DNA from: Hyphomicrobiales bacterium
GTDB lineage: Bacteria > Pseudomonadota > Alphaproteobacteria > Rhizobiales > Rhodobiaceae
Direction of reading: 5' to 3'
DNA length: 64,000 nucleotides
NCBI GenBank assembly: GCA_002869065.1
Contig: PKTR01000002.1
Coordinates: 744,001 to 808,000, forward strand
Shown here: piece after piece, positions 12,661 to 21,190 of the stretch
Position numbering within the stretch: position 1 is the first letter of the stretch
How the letters are laid out: each line of letters begins with the position of its first letter
Notes under the pieces: model-generated
What the model was told of the DNA's origin: nothing
Databases searched by the model: none
Seen by the model: only the letters and a program-made list of their open reading frames with translations
Program-made: the position numbers and the translations under genes

Positions 12661-13827
12661 TCAGGCGGCCGGTTCGACCGAGCCTTCATGCACCTTGAGG
12701 AACTGCGCGCGGCCGTCGAGCGCGGCGAACAGGGCCGCGTCGGTGCCGGTCATCCAGGCCTGCACCTGCAGCCGGTCGAGCACTTCGAAGAGCCCTGCCC
12801 GGCGGTGTTCGTCGAGATGGGCGGCGACCTCGTCGAGCAGCAGCAACGGCGTGCGGCCGGTCAGTTCGTCGACGAGGCGGGCATGGGCAAGCACGAGGCC
12901 GAGCAGCAGCGCCTTCTGCTCGCCGGTCGAACAGCGGCCCGCCGCCATGCCCTTCCGCCCGTGCACGACGGCAAGGTCGCTGCGGTGCGGACCTTCGAGC
13001 GCGCGGCGCGCGGCGCGGTCGCGATAGCGGTGTTCGGCGAGCCGGCTTCGATAGGCATCCTCGACATCGACGGCAGGAGCCGCGGCGATTTCCTCCTCGA
13101 GCGTGCCCTGAAGCGCGAGATCGGCATGGGGGAAAGCGGAGGACGGATCGGCATGACCGGCGATCAGCCGGTTGAAGCTCGCCACCAGCTCGGCGCGGGC
13201 GGCGGCGATGGCGACGCCGAGCTCGGCCATCTGCGCTTCGAGCCCGTCGAACCAGGCGACCTCGTTGCGGCCCTCCTCGAACAGGCGGTTGCGTTCGCGC
13301 ATGGCCTTTTCGAAGGCGACGACGCGACTGCCGTGTTCGCGGTCAATGGCCAGCACCAGCCGGTCGAGGAAGCGGCGGCGGTCGCCCGACGAGCCGGTGA
13401 AAAGACCGTCCATCGCCGGGGTCAGCCACAGCACGCGGACATGATCGAGAAGGTCGTCGGAGGTGCGCGCCGGGGTGCCGTCGATGCGGATACGGCGGGA
13501 ACGCTCGGCGATGCCGTTTTCGGCAACAAGCCCGGTGCCGAGGGTCACCTCGTCGCCGTCGGCATCGAGGGTTGCGGCGACCGCCCAGCCGCCGCCACCG
13601 CCCTCGCGGACAGCGTCTTCGAGGCGCGCGCGGCGCAGGCCTCGGCCGGGCGACAGGAAGGAGATCGCTTCGAGGATGTTGGTCTTGCCCGCACCGTTCT
13701 CGCCGGCGAGCACGACGTGGCGCCCGTCGAGCGTCAGCGACAGGCGCGCATAATTGCGGAAGTCGGTCAGCTTGAGCGCTTGAAGGCGAACCCTGACGAC
13801 GTCGCGGTCCGGTCCGGTGTCATCCAT
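12661..13827 (-). CDS. recF: DNA replication and repair protein RecF
   Basis: RecF is an SMC-like ABC ATPase that loads RecA at gaps on SSB-coated DNA together with RecO and RecR. The 388 residues match the family. The N-terminus LQALKLTDFRNYARL leads to Walker A GENGAGKTN at 42-50. The signature region is near ALLLGLVLAHARL and Walker B is LLLLDEVAAHLDEHRR near the C-terminus. It lies 22 nt downstream of dnaN on the same strand and is probably co-transcribed with it, as in many bacteria. Nothing is unusual. Confidence 0.96.
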   Translation of the reverse strand: MDDTGPDRDVVRVRLQALKLTDFRNYARLSLTLDGRHVVLAGENGAGKTNILEAISFLSPGRGLRRARLEDAVREGGGGGWAVAATLDADGDEVTLGTGLVAENGIAERSRRIRIDGTPARTSDDLLDHVRVLWLTPAMDGLFTGSSGDRRRFLDRLVLAIDREHGSRVVAFEKAMRERNRLFEEGRNEVAWFDGLEAQMAELGVAIAAARAELVASFNRLIAGHADPSSAFPHADLALQGTLEEEIAAAPAVDVEDAYRSRLAEHRYRDRAARRALEGPHRSDLAVVHGRKGMAAGRCSTGEQKALLLGLVLAHARLVDELTGRTPLLLLDEVAAHLDEHRRAGLFEVLDRLQVQAWMTGTDAALFAALDGRAQFLKVHEGSVEPAA

Positions 13828-13849
13828 GGTTCCGATCCCGTTGCCGGGA

Positions 13850-14962
13850 TCAGACCCGCATCGGCATCAGCACGAACAGCGCGTTCGGATCGCCGATATC
13901 CTGCACCAGCGTCGGCGAACCCGGATCGGCGAGGCGGAACACCGCGGTGCCGGAATCGAGCTGGGCCATGATGTCGAGCAGGTAGCGCGAGTTGAAGCCG
14001 ATATCGAGCGGATCGGCCTCGTATTCGACCGCGACCTCTTCCGTTGCGCTGCCCGAATCCGGATTGTTGACGGTCAGCACCAGCGTGTTCTCGGCCAGCT
14101 GCAGCTTGACCGCACGGCCGCGTTCGCTGGAGATCGTCGACACGCGGTCGACGGCGTCCTTGAACACGTCGCAATCAACGGTGAGCATCTTGTCGTTGCC
14201 CTGCGGGATGACGCGCGTGTAGTCCGGGAAGGTGCCGTCAATCAGCTTGGAGGTCAGCACCACGCCGTCCATGGTGAGGCGGATCTTGGTGTCCGACAGC
14301 TCGATGCCGACGGTGCCGTCAATATTCTCGACCAGCTTCTGGATCTCGCCGACCGCCTTTCGCGGCACGATGATGCCGGGCATGCCGTTGGCGCCGGACG
14401 GTGCCGGGATCTCGGCCTGGGCGAGACGGTGGCCGTCGGTCGCGACCGCACGCAGCATCGGCCGCTCGCCGCCGTCGACGGCGTGGAAATAGATGCCGTT
14501 CAGGTAATAACGAGTCTCTTCCGTCGAAATCGCGAACTGGGTGCGGTCGATGAGACGCTTGATGTCGTCCGCCGGTACTTCGAAGCTGTGGGTGAAATCG
14601 CCGACGGTGAGATCGGGGAAATCGGATTCCGGCAGCATCTGCAGCGAAAAGCGCGAGCGCCCGGCGCGGATGGTCAGAACGTTGTCGCTGGCTTCCAGCG
14701 CCACTTCCGACCCCTCGGGCAGCTTGCGGACGATGTCATAGAGCGTGTGCGCGGGCACCGTGGTCGCGCCGGCCTGCTCGATCAGCGCCGGCACGCTTTC
14801 GGAGATCTCGAGATCGAGGTCGGTCGCCTTCAGGCGCAGATCGTTGCCTTCGGCGCGCATCAGCACATTCGACAGGATCGGAATGGTGTTGCGCCGCTCG
14901 ACGACACGATGAACGTGGGCAAGGGACTTCAGAAGCTGGGCCCGCTCGAGTGTCGCTTTCAT
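13850..14962 (-). CDS. dnaN: DNA polymerase III beta subunit (sliding clamp)
   Basis: The beta clamp forms a ring dimer that tethers DNA polymerase III to DNA. The 370 residues have the three-fold domain architecture of the family. Recognisable segments are VVERRNTIPILSNVLM near residue 20-35, GHRLAQ in the middle and the C-terminal LFVLMPMRV. The ATG at 14960-14962 (MKATLERAQLLKSL) is the family start. It is followed by recF. Unusually, dnaA is not directly upstream: an oppositely oriented DEAD-box helicase gene and a 640-nt spacer lie between them. Confidence 0.97.
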   Translation of the reverse strand: MKATLERAQLLKSLAHVHRVVERRNTIPILSNVLMRAEGNDLRLKATDLDLEISESVPALIEQAGATTVPAHTLYDIVRKLPEGSEVALEASDNVLTIRAGRSRFSLQMLPESDFPDLTVGDFTHSFEVPADDIKRLIDRTQFAISTEETRYYLNGIYFHAVDGGERPMLRAVATDGHRLAQAEIPAPSGANGMPGIIVPRKAVGEIQKLVENIDGTVGIELSDTKIRLTMDGVVLTSKLIDGTFPDYTRVIPQGNDKMLTVDCDVFKDAVDRVSTISSERGRAVKLQLAENTLVLTVNNPDSGSATEEVAVEYEADPLDIGFNSRYLLDIMAQLDSGTAVFRLADPGSPTLVQDIGDPNALFVLMPMRV

Positions 14963-15606
14963 GGGATTGGTATCCGTCGGGTTGGTCTATTTCACAAACA
15001 AACAGTCTCCCGACCTCAGGGAGCCGACCCGACTGCCGATACGGGAAATGGCCGCCGAGGGCGGAAGACGAAACCTGCCTCCAAAGCCGCCAATATGCAA
15101 GAGGCACGCGGCAAAACCCACAACTGGCAAACAGCTTTGCATAGCGCCCATGCCGACTTTGCCGCTTGACTTCGCAGCCGCGAACGTCGATATGCAGCGC
15201 ATACGTTTCTCGGCTGCCGCGTGAGCAGTCGCGCATCCTTGCTTCGCAAATGCGGGCCCCTCCCGGCCCATCACCATTTCGAACGACCCGGTGCAGGACG
15301 CGTTGTCGCCCGGATCGAAGCTCGGCATTATCCCCGAACAAGGCCGGCTGACCGCTGACCTACTCATAGTCGCCCGCGCGCCAATGGCGCCTTGTGGGCG
15401 AACCGGCGCTGGCGGCGCCCGAACTCATCCCAGTTCCCATTTCACGCGGGGTTCTGACGATCGAAGCCAACATGCGGAATAGCCGCGCGTTGCCTCACGA
15501 TCGACACCACCGTTGCGATGCCGGCCGGCCAATTGCCAGCCGCATTGCCTTTTTGTTGCGTCTTTGGCCCAAAGACCGGCGGCGCACGACCACAAAGGAC
15601 ACTCTT
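14963..15606. other. dnaN / helicase divergent spacer
   Basis: A 644-nt region expected to carry the dnaN promoter (minus) and a long helicase leader (plus). It contains no convincing gene. One TTATCCCCG at 15328-15336 matches a DnaA box at 7 of 9 positions, which is too weak to call. AAAGGA just before 15607 decides the helicase start. Confidence 0.4.
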
Positions 15607-17217
15607 TTGAACGAATTTCAGGCCCTTGGCCTCTCCAATACCCTTCTCCGCTCGCTCAGCGCGCTCGGCTACGAAACCCCGACGCCGATCCAGAAGGCCT
15701 CCATTCCGATCGTTCTCGACGGTCACGACCTGATGGGCCTTGCCCAGACGGGCACCGGCAAGACGGCGGCGTTCGGCCTGCCGCTGATCCAGCAGCTGGT
15801 TGAAGAAAACACCCGGCCGGGACCGCGCGGCGTGCGCGCGCTGATCCTGTCGCCGACACGCGAACTGACCAACCAGATCGCCGACAGCCTGCGCGACTTC
15901 TCCAAGGGGATGCGGCTGCGCGTGCGCAAGGTGGTCGGCGGCGCCTCGATCCACAATCAGATCCGCGACCTGCAGCACGGCACCGACATTCTGGTCGCCA
16001 CGCCGGGCCGGCTGATCGACCTGATCGAACGCCGCGCGCTGCATATCGACAACACCCGCCATCTGGTGCTCGACGAGGCCGACCAGATGCTCGATCTCGG
16101 CTTCATTCATTCGCTGCGCAAGATTGCGCGCGCCGTCGGTACGCCGCGCCAGACGCTGTTGTTCTCGGCGACCATGCCGAAGGCGATCGAACAGCTCGCG
16201 CAGGATTTCCTGAGCGACCCGCAACGCGTCGAATGTGCCACTCCCGGCAAGACTGCCGATCGCGTCGAACAGTCGGTGCATTTCGTCCACCGTCGCGGCA
16301 AGGCGACGCTGTTGAAGGAACTGCTTGGCAAGGATCCGGACCACCTGTCGCTGGTCTTTGCCCGCACCAAGCACGGCGCGGAAAAGCTGATGACGCACCT
16401 GGTCGCCTCGGGCTTCGACGCGGTCTCGGTGCACGGCAACAAGAGCCAGGGCCAGCGCGAGCGGGCGATCCGCGCATTCCGCAACGGCGAGGCGCGGGTG
16501 CTGGTGGCGACCGACGTCGCCGCGCGCGGCATCGACATTCCCGGCGTCAGCCACGTCTACAATTTCGATCTGCCGGAAGTCTCGGAAAGCTACGTCCACC
16601 GCATCGGCCGCACAGCGCGCGCCGGCGCCGAGGGTGAGGCGATCAGCTTTTGCAGCGACGACGAAGTGCACCTGCTGCGCGGTATCGAACGGCTGATCGG
16701 CATCAAGGTCAGGCATGCCGGCGGCGAGATGCCCGAGGGCATCGAAGAGGTCGCCAACAACCGCCGCGGACGGGGCAATCGCTCGAACGGCAAATCGGGC
16801 AAATTCGGCAAACCGAACCAGGGCCAGCGGAGCCGCTCCTCCTCCGAGCGCTCGTCGCGTCCCGACCGCAAGGCCGAGGGCGAAGCGGGCGGCCGCTCGG
16901 AGCGCCGTCGCGACGATCAGGCCGGCAATGGCGGCGATCGTGGCCGGCCGTGGAGCAAGGGCAAGAAGGTCGAGGGTGAGGCCCGCGCCCGCACGGATTA
17001 CCGGCAGGAGGCCCGCCGCGACGATCAGAGCGGCAATGGCGGCAATGGCGGCGATCGCGGCGATCGCGGCCGATCGTGGAGCAAGGGCAAGAAGGCCGAG
17101 GGCGGCCAGTGGCGCGGCAAGAAGACTGGCGGCGACAAGTCTCGCCGCTCGTTCGAGGGCCAGGCCCAGGCGAAATCCGGTCAGCGCCGTCCGCGCCGGG
17201 AACAGCTCGGCGCATAA
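15607..17217 (+). CDS. DEAD-box ATP-dependent RNA helicase with a basic repetitive tail
   Basis: A 536-residue helicase of the RhlE type, which remodels structured RNA during ribosome assembly or cold adaptation. The Q motif is around GYETPTPIQ, Walker A is AQTGTGKTAA (K52), DEAD is at 156-159, SAT is in LLFSATMPK, and HRIGRTARAG is motif VI. After about residue 370 comes a basic Gly/Arg/Ser/Asp-rich tail with an imperfect repeat around RRDDQxGNGGDRGRxWSKGKK, probably for RNA binding. I chose the TTG at 15607 because AAAGGA lies 8 nt upstream and the family starts here. In-frame ATGs at 15394 and 15472 would add unconserved residues. The gene separates dnaA from dnaN. Confidence 0.9.
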   Translation: MNEFQALGLSNTLLRSLSALGYETPTPIQKASIPIVLDGHDLMGLAQTGTGKTAAFGLPLIQQLVEENTRPGPRGVRALILSPTRELTNQIADSLRDFSKGMRLRVRKVVGGASIHNQIRDLQHGTDILVATPGRLIDLIERRALHIDNTRHLVLDEADQMLDLGFIHSLRKIARAVGTPRQTLLFSATMPKAIEQLAQDFLSDPQRVECATPGKTADRVEQSVHFVHRRGKATLLKELLGKDPDHLSLVFARTKHGAEKLMTHLVASGFDAVSVHGNKSQGQRERAIRAFRNGEARVLVATDVAARGIDIPGVSHVYNFDLPEVSESYVHRIGRTARAGAEGEAISFCSDDEVHLLRGIERLIGIKVRHAGGEMPEGIEEVANNRRGRGNRSNGKSGKFGKPNQGQRSRSSSERSSRPDRKAEGEAGGRSERRRDDQAGNGGDRGRPWSKGKKVEGEARARTDYRQEARRDDQSGNGGNGGDRGDRGRSWSKGKKAEGGQWRGKKTGGDKSRRSFEGQAQAKSGQRRPRREQLGA

Positions 17218-17240
17218 CTGCGCACCAGCCCAATGGAAAC

Positions 17241-17276
17241 AAAAAACGCCGGATCCCAGATGGGGTCCGGCGTTTT
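17241..17276. terminator. bidirectional terminator between helicase gene and dnaA
   Basis: AACGCCGGATCCC (17245-17257) pairs with GGGGTCCGGCGTT (17262-17274) around AGAT. A runs lie to the left and T's to the right, so it can serve both convergent transcripts. Confidence 0.88.
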
Positions 17277-17317
17277 CATTTGTCGAATTGCCTGCCGGCG
17301 ACTGGCTGCCGCGACCT

Positions 17318-18832
17318 CTACAGGTCGAGCAGACGGCGGATCAGGTCGATCTCCTGCGCCAGCCCGGTGTCGTTGCGGCACAGTTCCTCGATCTTGCGCA
17401 CGGCATGCAGCACCGTGGTGTGATCGCGACCGCCGAAATGGCGCCCGATCTCGGGCAGCGAGCGCGGCGTCATGGTCTTGGCGAGATACATCGCCACCTG
17501 CCGGGGGCGGACGATGGTCCGCGTGCGGCGCTCCGAGACCAGATCGGAACGGCTGACATTGTAGTGCTTGGAGACGACGCGCTGGATGTCCTCGATGCGC
17601 ACCCGGCGGCTTTCGCGCGCCCGGGTCAGATCGCGCAGCGCGGCCTCGGCCATTTCCATGCTGACGGCGGCACCGGTAAGCTGGTTATGGGCGATCATGC
17701 GATTGACCGCGCCGTCGAGATCGCGGGCGTTCGCGGTGACGTGGCGGGCGACATAGTCGAGCACCTCGTCGGGAACGGTGAAGTCCGGCGCCGAGCGGCG
17801 GGCCAGCGCGATACGCTGGTCGAGGATGGCGCGGCGGGTCTGGAAGTCCGGCGCGTTGATCTGGATGAGCAGGCCGCCGCCGAGGCGCGAGCGCACCCGC
17901 TCGTCGACCGCCTCGAGTTCGAACGGCGCGCGGTCGGCGGCGACAACCACCTGACGGGCGCCGTCGATGAGCGCATTGAGGGTGTGGCAGAACTCCTGCT
18001 GCACGTGGCGACCCTGCAGGAACTGCATGTCGTCGATCAGCAGAAGGTCGATGCCGCGCAGCATTTCCTTGAAGTCGATCGCCGACTGGTCGCGCAGCGA
18101 GGCGACGAAGCGATAGACGAACTGCTCGGCGGTCAGATAGAGCACCCGACGCTCCGGCGCGCCCTGCAGGGCCGACCAGGCGATGGCCTGCAGGAGGTGA
18201 GTCTTGCCGAGGCCGACGGAGGCATGAAGGAACAGCGGATTGAAGGCAAGCGGGCCGTTATTGTGGGAAGCGGCGACCTGTTTGGCGGCGGCGAGCGCCA
18301 GATTGTTCGACATGCCCTCGACGAAATTGTCGAAAGTAAGGCGCGGATCGAGCGGCGAGCCGTTCAGACCGCTCTCGCGGCCGGTCGCGGACGGCTGTGC
18401 GGCCGGGGCCGCGGGACTGGCACGACCGGCCGGCGCAGCGGCCGGAGCCGCCTTGTCGGCGTTCGCATTCTGCGTCGGCGAATTGACGTTGGCCGGGCGC
18501 GGACGCAATGCGCCACGCACCGAGAGTTCGACGCGGCGGACTTCCGGGTGCTCCTGCTGCCACAGGTCGATCAGCCGGTCGCGATAGTGCGATTGAATCC
18601 ACTGCTTGAGAAACCGGGTCGGGACCGAGAGGTGAACGCTGCCCTTGTCGCACGCCTCGACATCGACACGAGCGAACCAGCTCGAGAAGACTTCTTCACC
18701 GAGTTCGGCACGCAAACGACGACGGACCTTGTCCCACGAATTCTTGCCGTCCGAACCCGATTTGTCCGTCATCACCGATGCCCCTTTGTCCTGTGCCGTC
18801 ATTTCTCGTCCAATTTGAGCCGCCGCGCTCAT
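17318..18832 (-). CDS. dnaA: chromosomal replication initiator protein DnaA
   Basis: DnaA binds origin DnaA boxes as an ATP-bound oligomer and melts the origin. Domain I is WDKVRRRLRAELGEEVFSSW, followed by an Ala/Pro-rich domain II linker. The AAA+ domain has GLGKTH (K210 in this numbering) and LLLIDDMQFL. Domain IV ends with the DNA-recognition signature GGRDHTTVLHA. The start is uncertain. ATGs at 18832, 18802 and 18772 are all in frame before domain I; the first has GGAGG and the last has AAGGGG upstream. I use 18832, which gives 504 residues. The long leader contains hairpins and a CtrA-type site. Confidence 0.96.
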   Translation of the reverse strand: MSAAAQIGREMTAQDKGASVMTDKSGSDGKNSWDKVRRRLRAELGEEVFSSWFARVDVEACDKGSVHLSVPTRFLKQWIQSHYRDRLIDLWQQEHPEVRRVELSVRGALRPRPANVNSPTQNANADKAAPAAAPAGRASPAAPAAQPSATGRESGLNGSPLDPRLTFDNFVEGMSNNLALAAAKQVAASHNNGPLAFNPLFLHASVGLGKTHLLQAIAWSALQGAPERRVLYLTAEQFVYRFVASLRDQSAIDFKEMLRGIDLLLIDDMQFLQGRHVQQEFCHTLNALIDGARQVVVAADRAPFELEAVDERVRSRLGGGLLIQINAPDFQTRRAILDQRIALARRSAPDFTVPDEVLDYVARHVTANARDLDGAVNRMIAHNQLTGAAVSMEMAEAALRDLTRARESRRVRIEDIQRVVSKHYNVSRSDLVSERRTRTIVRPRQVAMYLAKTMTPRSLPEIGRHFGGRDHTTVLHAVRKIEELCRNDTGLAQEIDLIRRLLDL

Positions 18833-19082
18833 CGTCGATCCGTCCTCCGTTTTCGCTCGCCCCAAGGCCCAACATGCATCTGGCCAATTCATCCAAGCCG
18901 CCAGCGCCCGTATGGCCCTTAAATTCCTCATCGGAGATCACCCCGATGCCTCCGGATTGCGTCACGGTGGCCCCACCATGACATGCCCCCGGGAGGCGGG
19001 CACAACTCTCCTCGCGGCGGCGGAATCCACCACCCGCGAAGTCAGCTCCGCTTTGGAGCCGTATGTTTCCGTTTTGGTGTCT

Positions 19083-19121
19083 GAGACGACGCAATCGTCT
19101 CGCCGCGAATGCTATTCGCGG
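19083..19121 (-). promoter_or_regulatory. two abutting perfect hairpins in the dnaA leader
   Basis: GAGACGA/TCGTCTC (loop CGCAA, 19083-19101) and CCGCGAAT/ATTCGCGG (loop GCT, 19103-19121) are separated by a single base. They lie about 250-290 nt upstream of the dnaA start. They could be leader-RNA structures or protein-binding palindromes. Confidence 0.55.
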
Positions 19122-19573
19122 TGACAAATGCCCGCTCGGAGTTCAAGCCGGCACTAGATTTTGACAGGTGCCCATGAAGAACGCTCTCGACATGGGTAAG
19201 GGAAAGGAAATTCTACTCGATGAATGTGCTCGTATACTTTTCAAAATTCCAACTATACGAAACTACACCCCATTCAGCAGCCCCAAAACCTTGACCTTTT
19301 CAGTCGCCTCAAGTCAGCGCCCCCTGACGAGATGGACGATAGACGGAGCCTTGGAGCACCGCAACCGGTCTTCTTTGGCAAAGTGGTCGCAGTCCGTACG
19401 GCATCGGGGGATGCCCGGCACGCCGGTTCCAATAAGCGCTTCGGACTCAACATTTTCGACGCCCGAGGGGACGCGGAAACGAGCCCGAAAAAAACGCCAA
19501 AAAAATTTTTCGCGCAGGGACTTGACTATGGGTCACCTTCATCGATTCCAGGACCCGCACTTCCGACATGCCA

Positions 19574-19589
19574 TTAACGGTTTGTTAAC
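19574..19589. promoter_or_regulatory. candidate CtrA-binding site
   Basis: The sequence is TTAACGGTTTGTTAAC. It matches the alphaproteobacterial CtrA consensus TTAA-N7-TTAAC exactly and is itself close to palindromic. It lies between rpsT and dnaA, about 740 nt upstream of the dnaA start and about 110 nt past the rpsT terminator. Confidence 0.6.
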
Positions 19590-19681
19590 AAAGCGATTTT
19601 TCTGACATGGAGCTGTCACCCTGCAGGCGGCCCTGACATTGTGTCCGTTAGCCAGCAGAACATCACATTATTTTGCCGGGA

Positions 19682-19712
19682 AACAAATAAAGCCCGGCCA
19701 AATGGCCAGGCT
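19682..19712 (-). terminator. intrinsic terminator of rpsT
   Basis: On the minus strand AGCCTGGCC pairs with GGCCGGGCT (one U-G wobble) around ATTT, followed by TTATTT. It ends about 35 nt past the rpsT stop. Confidence 0.75.
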
Positions 19713-19746
19713 TTTGCTCGATTCAGCGATGTCGCGAAGGAGGGTG

Positions 19747-20013
19747 TCAGGCGCCGAGGCGACCGACACGACCGGCGAGGCGCGAGATCTTCCGCGAGGC
19801 GGTGTTCTTGTGCAGGACGCCCTTGTTGGCGGCGCGCATGATTTCCGGCTCGGCAGCGCGGAGCGCGGCGTTCGCCGCTTCCTTGTCGCCGGCGGCCAGC
19901 GCCTCCTCGACCTTGCGGACGAAACCGCGCATGCGGCTGCGGCGGGTCTTGTTGATCTGGGTGCGGCGCTCGATCTTGCGCGTCATCTTCTTGGCCGAAG
20001 AGGTGTTGGCCAT
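19747..20013 (-). CDS. rpsT: 30S ribosomal protein S20
   Basis: An 88-residue, strongly basic, helical protein that binds 16S rRNA early in 30S assembly. It begins [18 protein letters not shown], contains [16 protein letters not shown], and ends in [19 protein letters not shown], the typical S20 C-terminal segment. The length is normal for alphaproteobacteria. It precedes dnaA on the same strand, an arrangement common in this class, but its own terminator and an 850-nt spacer separate the two transcripts. Confidence 0.97.
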   Translation of the reverse strand: MANTSSAKKMTRKIERRTQINKTRRSRMRGFVRKVEEALAAGDKEAANAALRAAEPEIMRAANKGVLHKNTASRKISRLAGRVGRLGA

Positions 20014-20307
20014 TGTTCTTTATCCCGTGCGATGCGTTCGAAACCAAATTCGGCGCCAGCAGGCGCCGAGCACACAAAAGAGGCGGCGTCTGCCAACGCC
20101 ACCGTTGGGCGGCTTATAATCCGCCGAACCGCGAGCGTCAACGGCAATGGGCGAAAAGCTTGGCACTTTCCGCGCAAAAGTGCCGGAGCGCCCCGAAATA
20201 GCGCCGCCTAACCGGCCTTTCCAACCGGTCAGCCCTGCCGGTTTTCGGAGCCATTGGCTGCGGGTTCGAGCCCCGCAGCCGGCCTTTGTACCGCGATCCG
20301 TCCCGGT

Positions 20308-21081
20308 TCAGCGATTGTTGAACTGCGGCGAGCGCTTTTCAACGAAGGCAGCCATGCCTTCTTTCTGGTCCTCGGTCGAGAACATGGCGTGGAACAGGCG
20401 GCGCTCGAAGCGCACCCCTTCGGCCAGCGTCATTTCGTAGGCGCGATTGACCGATTCCTTGGTCATCATGACGCTCGGCAGCGAGAACTCGGCGATCTTG
20501 GTGGCGACCTTGATGGCCTCGTCGACGAGATCGTCGAGCGGGATGATACGGCTGACGAGCCCGGCGCGCTCGGCTTCCTCGGCGTCCATCAGGCGGCCGG
20601 TGAGATTCATCTCCATCGCCTTCGACTTGCCGACGAGGCGGGTCAGGCGCTGGGTGCCGCCGGCACCGGGCATGACACCGAGCGTGATCTCGGGTTGGCC
20701 GAACTTGGCGTTATCGGCAGCCAGGATGAAGTCGCACATCATGGCGAGCTCGCAGCCGCCGCCGAGCGCATAGCCGGCGACCGCGGCGATGATCGGCTTC
20801 CTGTTGCGCGCGACACGGTCCCAGGTGGTGATGAAGTCATTCTTGTAGGCGTCGATATAGGTCAGCGTCGACATTTCCTTGATGTCGGCACCGGCGGCGA
20901 ACGCCTTCTGCGACCCGGTCAGCACGATGCAGCCGATCTTGTCGTCTTCCTCGAAATGATCGAGCGCGCGGTTGAGTTCCGCGATCAGCTCCGAATTCAG
21001 CGCATTGAGCGCCTTCGGGCGATTGAGCGTGACGACGCCCACCTTGCCGCGGGTTTCAACCAAAATGTTTTCGTAGGCCAT
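20308..21081 (-). CDS. enoyl-CoA hydratase (crotonase family)
   Basis: A 257-residue crotonase that most likely hydrates trans-2-enoyl-CoA to 3-hydroxyacyl-CoA in fatty-acid or branched-chain degradation. The oxyanion-hole segment is [11 protein letters not shown]. The two catalytic glutamates are in [14 protein letters not shown] and [19 protein letters not shown], so both hydratase acids appear present. It ends KRSPQFNNR. The ATG at 21079-21081 has CAGGAG 6 nt upstream. It is close to mutM on the same strand. The order mutM then hydratase is common in Rhizobiales, though the two functions are not linked. Confidence 0.93.
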   Translation of the reverse strand: MAYENILVETRGKVGVVTLNRPKALNALNSELIAELNRALDHFEEDDKIGCIVLTGSQKAFAAGADIKEMSTLTYIDAYKNDFITTWDRVARNRKPIIAAVAGYALGGGCELAMMCDFILAADNAKFGQPEITLGVMPGAGGTQRLTRLVGKSKAMEMNLTGRLMDAEEAERAGLVSRIIPLDDLVDEAIKVATKIAEFSLPSVMMTKESVNRAYEMTLAEGVRFERRLFHAMFSTEDQKEGMAAFVEKRSPQFNNR

Positions 21082-21190
21082 GTTCACTCCTGATCGCGTC
21101 GTTCTTCCGCCCTGCGTATCCACCCCGTTGGTCCGGGCGGTTGGCCTAACCGCTATCCGACTGGCGCGCCGCTGGCAACGGGGAGAGTCC

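Larger units (their letters stand above)
18833..19681. promoter_or_regulatory. dnaA-rpsT intergenic region (dnaA leader and promoter)
   Basis: An 849-nt non-coding region, with its right part richer in A+T than the genes around it. It holds a perfect CtrA-type site (19574-19589), three CcrM-type GANTC sites (19023, 19444, 19544) and perfect hairpins at 19045-19059, 19083-19101 and 19103-19121. There is also an AT palindrome, AAAAATTTTT, near 19505. GANTC sites are not more frequent than chance. No canonical TTATCCACA DnaA box is visible on either strand, so I do not call oriC. It is the most likely site of cell-cycle control of dnaA. Confidence 0.6.

Noticed and set aside
15328-15336. DnaA box upstream of dnaN
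   Set aside because: TTATCCCCG matches only 7 of 9 positions and stands alone.
19001-19680. Cluster of CcrM GANTC sites at dnaA
   Set aside because: Three sites in about 850 nt is close to the number expected by chance.
18833-19681. Chromosomal oriC between dnaA and rpsT
   Set aside because: No TTATCCACA-like DnaA boxes were visible on either strand, and GC skew could not be computed. In related bacteria the origin may lie elsewhere, for example near hemE.
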